Origin: Marinoscillum pacificum
GTDB lineage: Bacteria; Bacteroidota; Bacteroidia; Cytophagales; Cyclobacteriaceae
Direction of reading: 5' to 3'
DNA: 64,000 nucleotides
Assembly: GCF_024714495.1 (NCBI RefSeq)
Contig: NZ_JAMZMJ010000019.1
Span: 31,516-95,515, forward strand
Part shown: in pieces, positions 1 to 9,967 of the stretch
Position numbering within the stretch: position 1 is the stretch's first letter
Layout of the letters: every line of letters starts with the position of its first letter
Translations under genes and position numbers: made by a program
Notes under the pieces: generated by a model
The model's database searches: none
Told to the model about the DNA's origin: nothing
The model's input: only the letters and a program-made list of their open reading frames with translations

Positions 1-1065
1 CTCTACATCATAGATAGATGCAATCTGTGTAGCAGTAAGTACTTTGTTGTAAATACGAACTTCATCCAAAGAACCTTTGAAGTATCCACCCCAATCCACG
101 TAGTAAGGACTTGACTCATCAGTTGAGTAAGTAGAAGTTGGTAAGTCCTGACCGATTGTCAAGTTAACTGGCGCATCAGCAATAGAAATAGCAGTACCTG
201 GGGTATTGTCCCACTTTTTGATTTCCTGACCATTTACATAGAAAGTCATTTCACCACCACCGAATGATACAGCAACGTGCAACCATGAACCTCTTGGAAG
301 CTCAGGTGATTCGTTATCTCTATCATAATATGCAGGATCCGCAGCACCATCCACATCAGCTTTCACAGTCATAAAAGCTTTATTTGCTTCTTGCAATTGC
401 AACTTGTAACCGTTCCAACGGTTCATTGATACCATGTAGTTATTCGCCCAAATATCACCTTCATCGTCGGCATTTACCCACAGAGAAATCGTCATATTTT
501 CAGGATTCAATGCAGTAGAATAAGGGATTTCTACGTTAGCTCCGTCACCAAAGTGAAGTGCCTTAGCAGCATTACCATATCTATCTGTAGTCCACTCAGG
601 AGAACCTGCACCCCAGTTGCTGTGACCAGTTGTCAGTGTACCTGTTCTTTCGTTTCCAGAAAAATCTATTGTAGAAGTACCTTCACCTTCATCGAATGTC
701 CAGTGACCTACCAATGCATCCGGCTCAATAGCAATAACTTCTTTTGCCTGGAAATCGATGATCGCCTGATTCAACGCTGTAGTTGCATTATCAACTGCCG
801 TTTGAGTAACATCCTCAGATGCATTTACTTGTTCTGCAAGATCAACAGCAGCTTCCAATCCTGCTTTTGATCCAATCTGAAACTGGCCTTCAGCAGTACC
901 TTCAACGCTCGCGTCCAATACGGTATTCGCTTCTGTAATTTTCGCTGCAAGCTGAGTTTTATCAACTTGCACCTCTGGATCATCATCCGAACAAGAAGCA
1001 AGAATAGATACCGCTACTAGCGAAAAGACCCATAAAAAGTGTTTGAAATTTGTTCTCATATTCAT
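1..1065 (-). CDS. LamG-domain surface lipoprotein (3' end beyond window)
   Basis: Open reading frame of 355 codons that enters from the left edge without a stop, so the C terminus is missing. It starts MNMRTNFKHF; the ATG two codons later (1059) is an equally good start. A signal peptide with lipobox ILASC puts the lipidated Cys at about residue 25, followed by an acidic SDDD stretch that often accompanies surface export in Bacteroidota. Residues ~35-105 form an Ala/Thr-rich helical repeat (FIVAR-like), and residues ~115-350 match a concanavalin A-like LamG_3 fold (DALVGHWTFDEGEGT, MTFYVNGQEIKKW, LDEVRIYNKVLT). It lies 41 bp after susD in the same direction, so it is probably the last known gene of this glycan locus and acts as a surface glycan-binding protein (inference). 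Confidence 0.85.
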   Translation of the reverse strand, partial: MNMRTNFKHFLWVFSLVAVSILASCSDDDPEVQVDKTQLAAKITEANTVLDASVEGTAEGQFQIGSKAGLEAAVDLAEQVNASEDVTQTAVDNATTALNQAIIDFQAKEVIAIEPDALVGHWTFDEGEGTSTIDFSGNERTGTLTTGHSNWGAGSPEWTTDRYGNAAKALHFGDGANVEIPYSTALNPENMTISLWVNADDEGDIWANNYMVSMNRWNGYKLQLQEANKAFMTVKADVDGAADPAYYDRDNESPELPRGSWLHVAVSFGGGEMTFYVNGQEIKKWDNTPGTAISIADAPVNLTIGQDLPTSTYSTDESSPYYVDWGGYFKGSLDEVRIYNKVLTATQIASIYDVE

Positions 1066-1106
1066 CTGTTTTTTAGATTATGTGTTTTGATGGTTATTAA
1101 GATTTA

Positions 1107-2585
1107 TTAATTGATTGCTTGATTGATATCCGTCTCAGCCAGAGGCAACAAGAAGTACCTATTGGCCTCATAGCTGAAATCGGTGGTTGCAGAAAGAGCC
1201 GCTTCAGCAGCGGTTTTCCCGTATCTCATGAGGTCATAGTATCTGTGAAACTCTAACCCCAGCTCAACTCTTCGCTCATGACGTATCGCCTCACGAAGTT
1301 GATTGGTATCTGTAGTGGTCACTGCTGGAAGCAAGCCTGCTGGCAATGCTCCAAATCCAGTAAGATCTTCATCATGTAAATAGCTTTCTCTCGCTCGCTG
1401 GCGCACTGCATTGAGTGGAGCTAAAGCTTCAGAACCTCTACCCAATTCATTCAGAGCCTCTGCTTTCATGAGCAAAACTTCCGCATAGCGCATGTAGACA
1501 TAGTTCAGTCCACCATCTCCTTTGGTTCCCTTTGGCACTTCTGCTAGCGGCTGCAAATGTTTTTTGCTAATAAATCCTGTTGGTGACCAGGTCGGAACAA
1601 AGTCCTCACCGTTCAACCATTTGGTTCCTTCTCGACCTACTGAGTAGTCCAATCTCGGGTCAACGACTGCCTCTCCGGTTTCTTCAAATTCATCGACAAA
1701 ATCCTGTGTAGGAGAGTTAAAGAAATAGCCATTCTCTGGCTGTGGAGCAAAGTATTGATTTAAGTAAGATCCTAACTTTGGAGACATCCCTGTGAGGTGT
1801 CGAATAGCAAATACGGTTTCTGAATTATCTTGATTTCCCAGAGTGAAATTGTCTGTATACAATGAAGTCAATGCATAAGAACCAGCAGACTCCAATTCGG
1901 TGATTGCATCTAATGATCCCTGATAATTTCCTTGAAAGAGTCTGCATTTAGCCAATAAACCCCAAGCTGCACCTGAAGTTACGCGGCCACTTGCTGATAC
2001 TGGTAAAATGCTTGCTGCTGTTTCCAGATCTTCATCAATCTGCGCATAGATAGTTTCCACACTACTCAGTGGAACATGTATTTGATTTGAAGTCAGTGGA
2101 GGCAACAATTTCAATGGTACTTCTCCGAAGATGTTTACCAAATGGAAGTAGAAATACGATCTTAGAAACAGCGCCTCTCCCTGGATTTCTCCTTTTCTCT
2201 CCGCATCCATGTCAATATCAGGAAGACTGGCCAGCAAATAGTTAGCCCTCGTAATACCTTCATAGTAATGCTTCCAGATATTGTTCAAGTAAGCATTACT
2301 TGGCTGATAGGTGAAATCATCAATGAACTGAATGTCATTTTGATCTCCAGACTGACCACCTTTCACAGCATCATCGGAAGCCACATCACCAAATACCCAA
2401 AGGTGGTTGCGAACATCACTGAAGGAAACGGCATTGTAAATTCCGGTCAATGCCAACTCTGCATGATCCTCCGTTTGATAAAACGTAGCGTTGGAATAAT
2501 TGCCTTGTAGATCTTCTTGCAAAAAGTCTTCACATCCAAATAAGAATGATCCGAGCAATGCGATAGATAGAATATTTTTTCTCAT
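1107..2585 (-). CDS. SusD/RagB-family nutrient-binding outer membrane lipoprotein
   Basis: 492 aa with an SPII signal peptide (lipobox LFGC, Cys18) and the SusD fold: N-terminal helices with YNAVSF and WKHYYEGITRANYLLA, the LFLRSYFYFHLVNIFGEVPL motif, and a C-terminal MRYAEVLLMKAEALNELG and RHERRVELGLEFHRYYDLMRYG. In this family the protein is the lid over the SusC barrel and binds the glycan at the cell surface. It lies 13 bp downstream of susC, as expected for a co-translated pair. The ligand cannot be read from the sequence, but GH130 in the same operon suggests a mannose-containing glycan. Confidence 0.95.
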   Translation of the reverse strand: MRKNILSIALLGSFLFGCEDFLQEDLQGNYSNATFYQTEDHAELALTGIYNAVSFSDVRNHLWVFGDVASDDAVKGGQSGDQNDIQFIDDFTYQPSNAYLNNIWKHYYEGITRANYLLASLPDIDMDAERKGEIQGEALFLRSYFYFHLVNIFGEVPLKLLPPLTSNQIHVPLSSVETIYAQIDEDLETAASILPVSASGRVTSGAAWGLLAKCRLFQGNYQGSLDAITELESAGSYALTSLYTDNFTLGNQDNSETVFAIRHLTGMSPKLGSYLNQYFAPQPENGYFFNSPTQDFVDEFEETGEAVVDPRLDYSVGREGTKWLNGEDFVPTWSPTGFISKKHLQPLAEVPKGTKGDGGLNYVYMRYAEVLLMKAEALNELGRGSEALAPLNAVRQRARESYLHDEDLTGFGALPAGLLPAVTTTDTNQLREAIRHERRVELGLEFHRYYDLMRYGKTAAEAALSATTDFSYEANRYFLLPLAETDINQAIN

Positions 2586-2598
2586 GATTCTTATGTGT

Positions 2599-5500
2599 TT
2601 AGAAGCTTAGGTTTACACCGATATTGTAAGAGCGAGCGGATGGATAAGTACCCCAGTCGATGCTTCTTGCCATGTCTCCATCACTGGTGGCATTGTCACT
2701 GGTAGTCATCTCAGGATCCAGCCCATAGTATTTCGTGAAGGTCAATAGGTTCTGTGCCGACACATAAACTCTCAGTCGGGTCAAGTGCAGTTTATCCAAT
2801 GTTGCTTGAGGGAAATTGTATCCCACCTGAACGTTCTTCAATCGAGTGTAAGATCCATCTCTCAGGAATCGAGTAGAGATTCTGGTGTTGTTATTCGAAC
2901 CACTCCAGGACGCTCTTGGATATTCATTAGATGTACCCTCACCTGTCCAGCGATTGTCGTAATACTCTTTGGTTAAGTTGAATGGCCTGTAGAATCCTTC
3001 AATATCATGGAATGCCACATTGTAGATATCAAAGCCGTAGGCGCCCTGGAAGAATAAAGTCGCATCGAAATTCTTGTAATTAGCCATAAGATTAAGTCCA
3101 GCTGTGAACTTTGGAATTGGACTACCTACATGCGTACGATCCTTTTCATCTATGTAGTTATCGCCATTCTGATCTTTGTATTTCACATCTCCCGGACGAA
3201 TGTTGCTCCCCTGATAGGCACTCGTTGAAATATCCAGTTGATTCTGGAATATCCCTTCCATTTCATACATGTAGAATGATCCAATAGAGTGGCCTTCTTC
3301 TGTTCTCGTGGTGTAGTTGCTTCCGATCGCTCCACCAGAAATGAAGCCATCCATGCTAAGTACCTCGTTATGAAGATATGCTCCGTTTCCAGAGATATTG
3401 AAGCTGAAATCATTGTAAGTCTTTCTGAAACCTAAAAGCAACTCAATACCTTCATTCAAAATCTCACCATTGTTCACCCAGGCAGCCGAAGCATACCCCG
3501 CACTTGCAGGGTTTGGCGCTTTTACCAGCATGTCTGTTGTCAACTTGTAGTAGTAGTCCACTGAACCATACAATACACCTTGTTTGATTTCGAAATCCAC
3601 ACCTGTATTGAACTGGTTGCTGGATTCCCATTTCACCTGGTTGTTACCCAATTGAGTTACTGCATAGCCATCATTATATGATGTACCAGTGAACGGGTAA
3701 TTGTAGTTTGGACTAATCAGATCAGAATAGGCATAGTTTCCAATCTCCTGGTTACCAATTTCTCCATATCCCACTCTTAATTTCAATTGAGAAATCAGGT
3801 CTACATTTTCTAGAAATGCTTCTTTGTGCAAGTTCCAACCTCCTGAAACCGCATAGAACGTTCCCCATTTGTTCTCAGACGCAAAGCGTGAAGAACCATC
3901 TCTTCTTACAGAGGCACTGAACTGGTATTTATCATTGAAATCATAGTCAACCTTACCGAAGAAAGACAACAGGGTGAATGCATATCGACCTTCACTTACA
4001 GCAGGCTCGCCCATTCCATTGCCTAGATACACCAAATTCGGATCCTGATCTGGGAAGTCTCTTCCTGTTTGGCTTGAAAAATAGCCTTCTGTCTTTATCG
4101 CTTCCGATCCAACCAATACACTGAATCGATGACTATCTAACTTTTTATCAAATTGAAGAACGTTGTTATTAGTCCAGGAAACTGCGCTGTTATTTTGCAC
4201 ATTCAATCGATTCGGGTTGTTGATTCGATCGTTGGAACCCCAGTTTCTGTCAAACCTTCTTTGCAATCCATCTTCTGAATCAAAACCAAAGTTAGAGGTC
4301 AGTCTAAGATTCTCAGCGAATCGAACGATTCCGAATACTTTTCCAAAGTATCTGTCTGTAGTTCTGTTGTTATCTGAATAATTGGCCAATCCAACAGGGT
4401 TGTAACCATCTCCGAACATCCCTGGATACTGCGGAAGATCTACATAATCACCATTTTCGTCATAAATTGGAATGGCAGGAGTTCTGAAGAAAGCATATCG
4501 AACAATACTTCCACCGTTTCCACCAGCTCCATCTCCAGAACTTCCAATAATGCTTCTGTGCGATCTTGATACATTCAAATTCAATCCCGTAGTGAACCAA
4601 TCATTCATTTTCGTATTTAGATTGATTCTACCTGACAATCGATCGTAATCACTTCCAATAATGATCCCCTCCTGATCGAAGTAAGTCATTGATAGCAAGT
4701 ACTGAGTCTTATCGTTTCCGCCACTTGCTGTGATGCCGTAGTTCTGCATAACTGCAGTTCTGAAGATTGCTTCCAGGTGATTTTCATCTGGTAATCCGGC
4801 TGCAATTTCATCAGTGATTAAAGCTCTTTTGAATAAGTCGTCTGAAACGAAAGCATTGTCATTGTTAGCCGCTTCATTATACATTTCGATATACTGATCA
4901 CGGTTGGTCATCTCTGTCAGCTTACCGTGTGTTTGCACACCAACCTGAGAGTTGATGGTGATCATGGAGCGATCTTTTGATCCCTTTTTGGTAGTAATTA
5001 AAACGACACCATTGTTGGCACGAGATCCATAAAGAGCCGCTGCAGATGCATCTTTCAGAATAGTAATCTCTTCGATATCCTGTGGAGAAAGGATGTTCAA
5101 CACTTCACGTGTGGGCACACCATCTACGACATACAATGGATCGTTGCTACTGTTCAATGAACCGATACCTCGAATCCGAACCGATACTCCTTCACCAGGA
5201 GCACCAGTGACTTGTGAGATGTTCACACCAGGAGCACGACCCTGCAATGCCTGATCAATACCCGCAACTGGAAGAGCGTTCAAATCCTTTCCTTTCACCG
5301 ATGCCAAAGCACCAGTTACATCTGATTTCGTTTGAGTGCTATATCCAACAACGATTACTTCCTCTAGCTGTTTGTTGTCCAACTCCAGACTAACATCTAT
5401 GCGAGTTTTACCTCCCATTGGAATGATCTGAGTTGCATAACCGATGAAAGAGATCACTAAATTGGCATCCTGTAAGGAATCCGGAGCCGAGAACGCATAG

Positions 5501-5676
5501 TTTCCCTCATAGTCAGTGATGGTTCCGATCGTAGTATTTTGGATGAATACGCTGGCACCAATTACTTCCATACCGGTTTCATCGATCACCTTTCCTGTGA
5601 CTCGCTGCTGTGCAGACACTGACCAACTCGCCAGCATCAGACACATCATGAATAGTAACTTGTATATTTTCATCAT
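2599..5676 (-). CDS. SusC/RagA-family TonB-linked outer membrane transporter
   Basis: About 1025 aa. Signal peptide ending SVSAQQ, an N-terminal carboxypeptidase-D-like regulatory domain (VTGKVIDETGMEVIGASV), a TonB-box-like segment (LEEVIVVGYSTQ), the plug (DQALQGRAPGVNI, VRIRGIGSLNSSNDPLYVVDGV) and a long beta-barrel ending in an aromatic strand (SYNIGVNLSF). It imports oligosaccharides through the outer membrane with TonB energy, together with SusD. The start is chosen at the ATG before MKIYKLLF. A GTG start at 5706 would add ten residues and overlap the upstream stop as GTGA, so translational coupling from that codon remains possible. Confidence 0.95.
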   Translation of the reverse strand: MMKIYKLLFMMCLMLASWSVSAQQRVTGKVIDETGMEVIGASVFIQNTTIGTITDYEGNYAFSAPDSLQDANLVISFIGYATQIIPMGGKTRIDVSLELDNKQLEEVIVVGYSTQTKSDVTGALASVKGKDLNALPVAGIDQALQGRAPGVNISQVTGAPGEGVSVRIRGIGSLNSSNDPLYVVDGVPTREVLNILSPQDIEEITILKDASAAALYGSRANNGVVLITTKKGSKDRSMITINSQVGVQTHGKLTEMTNRDQYIEMYNEAANNDNAFVSDDLFKRALITDEIAAGLPDENHLEAIFRTAVMQNYGITASGGNDKTQYLLSMTYFDQEGIIIGSDYDRLSGRINLNTKMNDWFTTGLNLNVSRSHRSIIGSSGDGAGGNGGSIVRYAFFRTPAIPIYDENGDYVDLPQYPGMFGDGYNPVGLANYSDNNRTTDRYFGKVFGIVRFAENLRLTSNFGFDSEDGLQRRFDRNWGSNDRINNPNRLNVQNNSAVSWTNNNVLQFDKKLDSHRFSVLVGSEAIKTEGYFSSQTGRDFPDQDPNLVYLGNGMGEPAVSEGRYAFTLLSFFGKVDYDFNDKYQFSASVRRDGSSRFASENKWGTFYAVSGGWNLHKEAFLENVDLISQLKLRVGYGEIGNQEIGNYAYSDLISPNYNYPFTGTSYNDGYAVTQLGNNQVKWESSNQFNTGVDFEIKQGVLYGSVDYYYKLTTDMLVKAPNPASAGYASAAWVNNGEILNEGIELLLGFRKTYNDFSFNISGNGAYLHNEVLSMDGFISGGAIGSNYTTRTEEGHSIGSFYMYEMEGIFQNQLDISTSAYQGSNIRPGDVKYKDQNGDNYIDEKDRTHVGSPIPKFTAGLNLMANYKNFDATLFFQGAYGFDIYNVAFHDIEGFYRPFNLTKEYYDNRWTGEGTSNEYPRASWSGSNNNTRISTRFLRDGSYTRLKNVQVGYNFPQATLDKLHLTRLRVYVSAQNLLTFTKYYGLDPEMTTSDNATSDGDMARSIDWGTYPSARSYNIGVNLSF

Positions 5677-5702
5677 CTTTTGATTAATCCTTTTATTTTC
5701 AA

Positions 5703-7433
5703 TCACTTATAAGCGACCACTTGATCATTCGCATAGTATTTACCATTGCTATATTCCACCTTTAATCCGTGTGGAATCTCTACCAATAGCACTGCTTCAT
5801 CCGCTGGGATTTCGAATGAACCAACTCCTGAAATCCTTTCTGCTACCAGCGTATGAGAGATCGCGTCATAGAGGTCAATCGAACCGGCATTCTTGTTTTC
5901 ATACTCCACTGTTTTGCTTTCCGCAAATGGGTTGAAGTAGAGATAAGTTGGGTAGTTGTTCGCACTATAGAAATCCGTAGCGTTACAATTCAACTGAAGA
6001 ATTTTCTCCACGTTGGTTTGCTTGATAATAGCTCCATAGATCCCTGAATAGGCTGAACTGTAAAGACTAAACATGGATTCTTCTGGCTGTCCAGGCACCC
6101 AGTTGGGACCATCGCCTAATGCAACTGGCTCCACACCTTTCAATCGCTCTTTGCCATAAGCATCCGTCTTTCTTAGACCTTCATAAGCAACCACATTCTT
6201 TGTAATGCCTTTCTTTTCTGGTAGCCACTGATGCGCATCATCTATTTCGTATGGGTAGAATAATCTGGTAGAGTTGGAAGCGTTTAGCATCCACTTACCG
6301 ATCGTTCTCGCATAAGATGGATCATACTTCACCATCGGAACCAGAGGCCAAGCCATGCTGTGAGTGTTCATCAAGAAGGCATAACCTCCGCCATCGATGA
6401 TACTTCCTTGCAAGCCGTGAACATCATAAGGTCCCCATTTTTCAGAGATCACACCCCAACCGGTTCTTCCTCTTTCAGCTTTACAGCCATCGAAAGACCA
6501 ATTCAAAATTTTCAGAATGTCATAGTTGGTGCCGTGCTCTGCATTTAATCGAGCAGCTACATATGCTCCAAAAGGAAGCAACACTTCATAAAAGCGGCTT
6601 TCTTTAAGATTTTCAAGCGCTTCGATTGCTGATTTGGCCCCAGCCAAATATTTCTCATCACCGAATTTGTTATAAGCACTTAGCAACACATAAGCATGAC
6701 CGGCTGCTGCATCTTCCTGAGGTGGAATGTGATTGTTCATTCCCGTCATGGTGGAATAATCAAAGTACGAGTATTCGTAATTGCCATTCAATACAGAATC
6801 AGCTTTGTAGAACTGCTCAGCAACCGTGCGCTGGATATTCTCCGCATTCTCGACATTTGGAAAGAGGTCACTTACTCCATAAAACAACACGTTCGGATAC
6901 ACATCATACCACCAGTCACGACCATATCCACCACCCAGCATTGCAATATCTGGATTGGTGTTGTTCATGACGATGTTCCAGCCATTATCACTATTGAAAT
7001 AGTTCTGAGCCATCTTCACGAAATTGTATCCGTTCTGATTAGTCTTATCAATTCCTGAAAGACCTGCACTCATCAATGCTCCAAGTGAAGTCAATGACTC
7101 ATGAAAATCAGGATGTGCTTTGAAGCCCTGACGCACGTCACCAATAACTGTGTACATGCCATAAGTCACCTGATCAATGTTTCTTTTGGAGGAATCCAAC
7201 CAAATCAATGGCATGTATTCACCTTCCTGATTGAAGTCAAAAGCATACTGATCGAAGTTGATCGCCTTTTCCTTCCACTTCAATTGCTTGTAGGGCTCAG
7301 GCTGATTTGGCATTCCTTCCACTCGGCTAATAGCTGTTTGGGTAATTTTCTGAGGTGCTTCACCACACCCACTGATGAGCAGTGAGGTGGTGATGGCAAC
7401 CATTACATAATGTCTATTAAATAGTTGTTTCAT
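5703..7433 (-). CDS. Unrecognised 576-aa lipoprotein in glycan locus, probably helical-barrel carbohydrate-active
   Basis: I do not recognise the family. The SPII signal peptide has lipobox LLISGC (Cys23), so the protein is membrane anchored. The middle (residues ~130-450) is rich in Trp/Tyr/Gly motifs on predicted helices (GGGYGRDWWYDVYPNVLF, PPQEDAAAGHAYVLLSAY, GRTGWGVISEKWGPYDVHGLQG, THSMAWPLVPM). That pattern resembles (alpha/alpha)n toroid glycoside hydrolases and lyases. The C terminus (~480-576) looks like a beta-sandwich. The gene overlaps the MFS gene by 17 bp and touches susC, so it is part of the glycan operon. A role in cleaving or binding the glycan is inference from this context. 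Confidence 0.7.
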   Translation of the reverse strand: MKQLFNRHYVMVAITTSLLISGCGEAPQKITQTAISRVEGMPNQPEPYKQLKWKEKAINFDQYAFDFNQEGEYMPLIWLDSSKRNIDQVTYGMYTVIGDVRQGFKAHPDFHESLTSLGALMSAGLSGIDKTNQNGYNFVKMAQNYFNSDNGWNIVMNNTNPDIAMLGGGYGRDWWYDVYPNVLFYGVSDLFPNVENAENIQRTVAEQFYKADSVLNGNYEYSYFDYSTMTGMNNHIPPQEDAAAGHAYVLLSAYNKFGDEKYLAGAKSAIEALENLKESRFYEVLLPFGAYVAARLNAEHGTNYDILKILNWSFDGCKAERGRTGWGVISEKWGPYDVHGLQGSIIDGGGYAFLMNTHSMAWPLVPMVKYDPSYARTIGKWMLNASNSTRLFYPYEIDDAHQWLPEKKGITKNVVAYEGLRKTDAYGKERLKGVEPVALGDGPNWVPGQPEESMFSLYSSAYSGIYGAIIKQTNVEKILQLNCNATDFYSANNYPTYLYFNPFAESKTVEYENKNAGSIDLYDAISHTLVAERISGVGSFEIPADEAVLLVEIPHGLKVEYSNGKYYANDQVVAYK

Positions 7434-8733
7434 TTGCTGCTGCTACTGCAATTAGAGGTTCTTCTTCTGTTTCACTTGATTTTCCTTCGTAGGCATCTGT
7501 CTGCTTCGTGATGTGTTTTGCCAATGGAATGGACAACAATTGCAACACTGCCACGACAATGAGAGAGTATTTCAGTGCGAATGTTTCTGACACATAAGTA
7601 GCCAGGGCAATGAACAATCCAAGTCCAAAGAATCTGCCCAGATACAAGCCAAACTCATGATTGAAGATGTAGGCAAACTCATTGCGCTTTTCCTTAGCAG
7701 AAACCACATCGATTACTCGCATTTGAATTGGGAAATACGCAATGTCATGAAGTGGCTGGAAGAGTACTTTACACAATACAAACACCATCACACCGATTGA
7801 TGAAAATAGGATTCCGTTAACAAGTGTCCCTACAGTGAAAATGACTAAGCCAACCGATAGAATGGTAATACGATGCTTAGGTTTGGTCATTCGGCCGATG
7901 AGGTAGAGCATCACCGCAGTGAATGCCCCACTCACCCCCTGTATCAATCCTAATGAGCCCTCATCACCAACAAGTCTCATAATCAATATGGCTGGTGCGG
8001 TTACCAGGTAACCTTGCACCATTCCCTTGAGGCCAGCCAGGGCCATCAACTTGTTCCATAATTGATCAAACTTGAAGAAGAGGAATTTCTTTTGTGCGGG
8101 ATTTTTGAAACGATCCCTATGAATAACAATACTGGAAAGGATTGTCAGAACCACCACGGCTACTGTCACCATGCGGTAACTCTGCACCATCTGCCCTCCA
8201 AACCAGCCATTTCTATTGGCAGCACCTAAAAACCAACCCACAGCCAACGGCACCAATATTGCCGTGATGGTGTAGAAGAAGGTCTCCAGTCCGTAGTAGT
8301 AATTTCTATTTTGATCGTTGGTTGTTCCAAGTGCAAGGTAATCTCTGTTTGCCCAGAAGAAACCAAATGAAGCTCCCATTAAAAATCCGGCAACTGCTAC
8401 ACCTTCAAAAGAAAGTGTCTCCAATCCCATCATCACGAACATGGATGCTCCACTCAACAGCATTCCGAAACTGTATAGATTGCTGATACGGAACCATCTC
8501 AATAAATATCCATTAATCATGAACGTGAAAGGAATTCCTGTATAAACTGTCAATTGATACAGCGCTACGATTTTTGGATCGTTGCTGCTTCGCATGATGT
8601 AAGCACCAACAAAGATTTCAATGACAGGCAACACAAAAGCGTAGATCATATTGGTCATCAGCAACACCTGCATGTCACGTGGCTGCTCTTTGAAGAAGGA
8701 AGTTTCCCTAGTTAGTTTGCCAAACAATTTCAT
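7417..8733 (-). CDS. MFS transporter, probable sugar/oligosaccharide uptake
   Basis: 438 aa with about twelve hydrophobic segments typical of the major facilitator superfamily, an MNGYLLRWFRISNLYSFG loop between early helices, and a charged central loop (HRDRFKNPAQKKF). The C-terminal tail is polar. Its position between a GH130 enzyme and SusC/D suggests that it carries the mono- or disaccharide across the inner membrane, where the signal-less GH130 enzyme would act. It overlaps the GH130 gene by 4 bp (ATGA) and the next gene by 17 bp, so the three are translationally coupled. The substrate is inferred from context only. Confidence 0.85.
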   Translation of the reverse strand: MKLFGKLTRETSFFKEQPRDMQVLLMTNMIYAFVLPVIEIFVGAYIMRSSNDPKIVALYQLTVYTGIPFTFMINGYLLRWFRISNLYSFGMLLSGASMFVMMGLETLSFEGVAVAGFLMGASFGFFWANRDYLALGTTNDQNRNYYYGLETFFYTITAILVPLAVGWFLGAANRNGWFGGQMVQSYRMVTVAVVVLTILSSIVIHRDRFKNPAQKKFLFFKFDQLWNKLMALAGLKGMVQGYLVTAPAILIMRLVGDEGSLGLIQGVSGAFTAVMLYLIGRMTKPKHRITILSVGLVIFTVGTLVNGILFSSIGVMVFVLCKVLFQPLHDIAYFPIQMRVIDVVSAKEKRNEFAYIFNHEFGLYLGRFFGLGLFIALATYVSETFALKYSLIVVAVLQLLSIPLAKHITKQTDAYEGKSSETEEEPLIAVAAANETTI

Positions 8734-9776
8734 ACACCAAGAGATTTTAATATTTCACTTATGGACAGCTCGGCACCGCAGATCACTTCATCGCTTGCGC
8801 CGTAGTAAACGGTTACTTTATCACCATCTACCAGATGACCATTGGTAAAAACCACATTGCCGAAGAACCCTGTTTGCTCATATTCCACATTCGGCTCCAT
8901 GATTGGCTCTTCGCTTCGTGCCAATACTTTGGACGGATCATTCAAGTCTAGCAACAAGGCCCCCAGACAGTAGCGATGGTTCTCATCTGCTCCATGATAG
9001 ATTTCTAACCAGCCTTTTTCGGTCTTGATTGGTGCTGCTCCGGCTCCTACTCGAGCGCTATCCCAGTAACCTTTGCGAGAAGTAGCAATGCACTGGTGAT
9101 TGCCCCAGTGCTCCAGGTCTGGAGACTCGGCAATCCAGATGTAGTTTCCACCTATTGAAGGACTACTCGGTCTGTGCAGCGCAAAATATTTTCCATTGAT
9201 TGGCTCTTCGAACAACGCACAGTCTTTGTTATGCGCGGGGAAGATCATTCCCTTACGATCATAGTTCTTCCAATCTTTGGTGGTAATCAATCCCACACCA
9301 ACTCCAGTTGGAGAAACCTTGGTATAGGTGAGATAATAGGTGTCTTCGATTTGAGAAACTCTACAATCTTCAATACCAAAAGTCTCCTGAGCACCTAGTG
9401 GAAAAACTGGCCCGTATGCAGGATCTTCTGAAAAATGAATGCCGTCTTCACTGGAAAGCAATCTTAAATGAGAGAGTGTGGACAAGTAGTGCTCACCATC
9501 GTATTCAAAGACACGCTTGTCACTATCGTCAAACTTCGGGTCGTCGTTGTTAAAAGTAAGTAGCTCCAACTGGCCCTCCTCGTTATATATAGGAAGCGTC
9601 GTTTTACCTTCTTCCTGCTCTGGTCGCTCTGCTACTCGCACCAAAAGCCAGGTTTTATTGTTAAACCTGAAAACTCCTGGGTTTAGTAAGCACTCGATCT
9701 TCACAGCAGGTGTACTCGGGGCTACATTATTCGGTACAAGAATTGGATTCTGCTGAAACCTTCTTGATATATCCAT
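8730..9776 (-). CDS. Glycoside hydrolase family 130 protein (beta-mannoside phosphorylase/hydrolase)
   Basis: 348 aa, no signal peptide, five-bladed propeller pattern of GH130. Visible family landmarks are CLLNPGVFRFNNKTWLLVRVAER, the catalytic-region GIEDCRV (Asp137 is the likely acid), FALHRPS, WIAESPDLEHWG, a YWDSARVGAGAAPI segment and EIYHGAD. Basic residues that hold phosphate in phosphorylases (Arg and His in RVAERP, LHRPS and YHG) appear to be present, which favours phosphorolysis over hydrolysis, but I cannot assign the subfamily. GH130 enzymes act on beta-mannosides. It is the first gene of the leftward operon, facing the HTCS regulator across a 190-bp promoter region. Confidence 0.9.
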   Translation of the reverse strand: MDISRRFQQNPILVPNNVAPSTPAVKIECLLNPGVFRFNNKTWLLVRVAERPEQEEGKTTLPIYNEEGQLELLTFNNDDPKFDDSDKRVFEYDGEHYLSTLSHLRLLSSEDGIHFSEDPAYGPVFPLGAQETFGIEDCRVSQIEDTYYLTYTKVSPTGVGVGLITTKDWKNYDRKGMIFPAHNKDCALFEEPINGKYFALHRPSSPSIGGNYIWIAESPDLEHWGNHQCIATSRKGYWDSARVGAGAAPIKTEKGWLEIYHGADENHRYCLGALLLDLNDPSKVLARSEEPIMEPNVEYEQTGFFGNVVFTNGHLVDGDKVTVYYGASDEVICGAELSISEILKSLGV

Positions 9777-9967
9777 ATTATTTAAATGAATTATTAGAAA
9801 TCAATCAATACTGACACTTCATTCAAGTATCGTATTGCCAATTTCATAATTCGATTGCCACGATGTGTCCTCTATGGTTCAAATTGTGTTTACTATAGTC
9901 CAGAGCCTGAAAATTCCTCTATTTTCTTACTATTTTGGACACTTTAAATACCAGAGAGGACAAGCAG

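Noticed and set aside
553..870. Cys/Ser-rich 105-aa ORF on the plus strand
   Set aside because: It lies wholly opposite the LamG lipoprotein gene, which has clear domains and a signal peptide.
6626..7058. Two overlapping plus-strand ORFs of 114 and 120 aa
   Set aside because: Both are antisense to the 576-aa lipoprotein gene and have no protein-family features.
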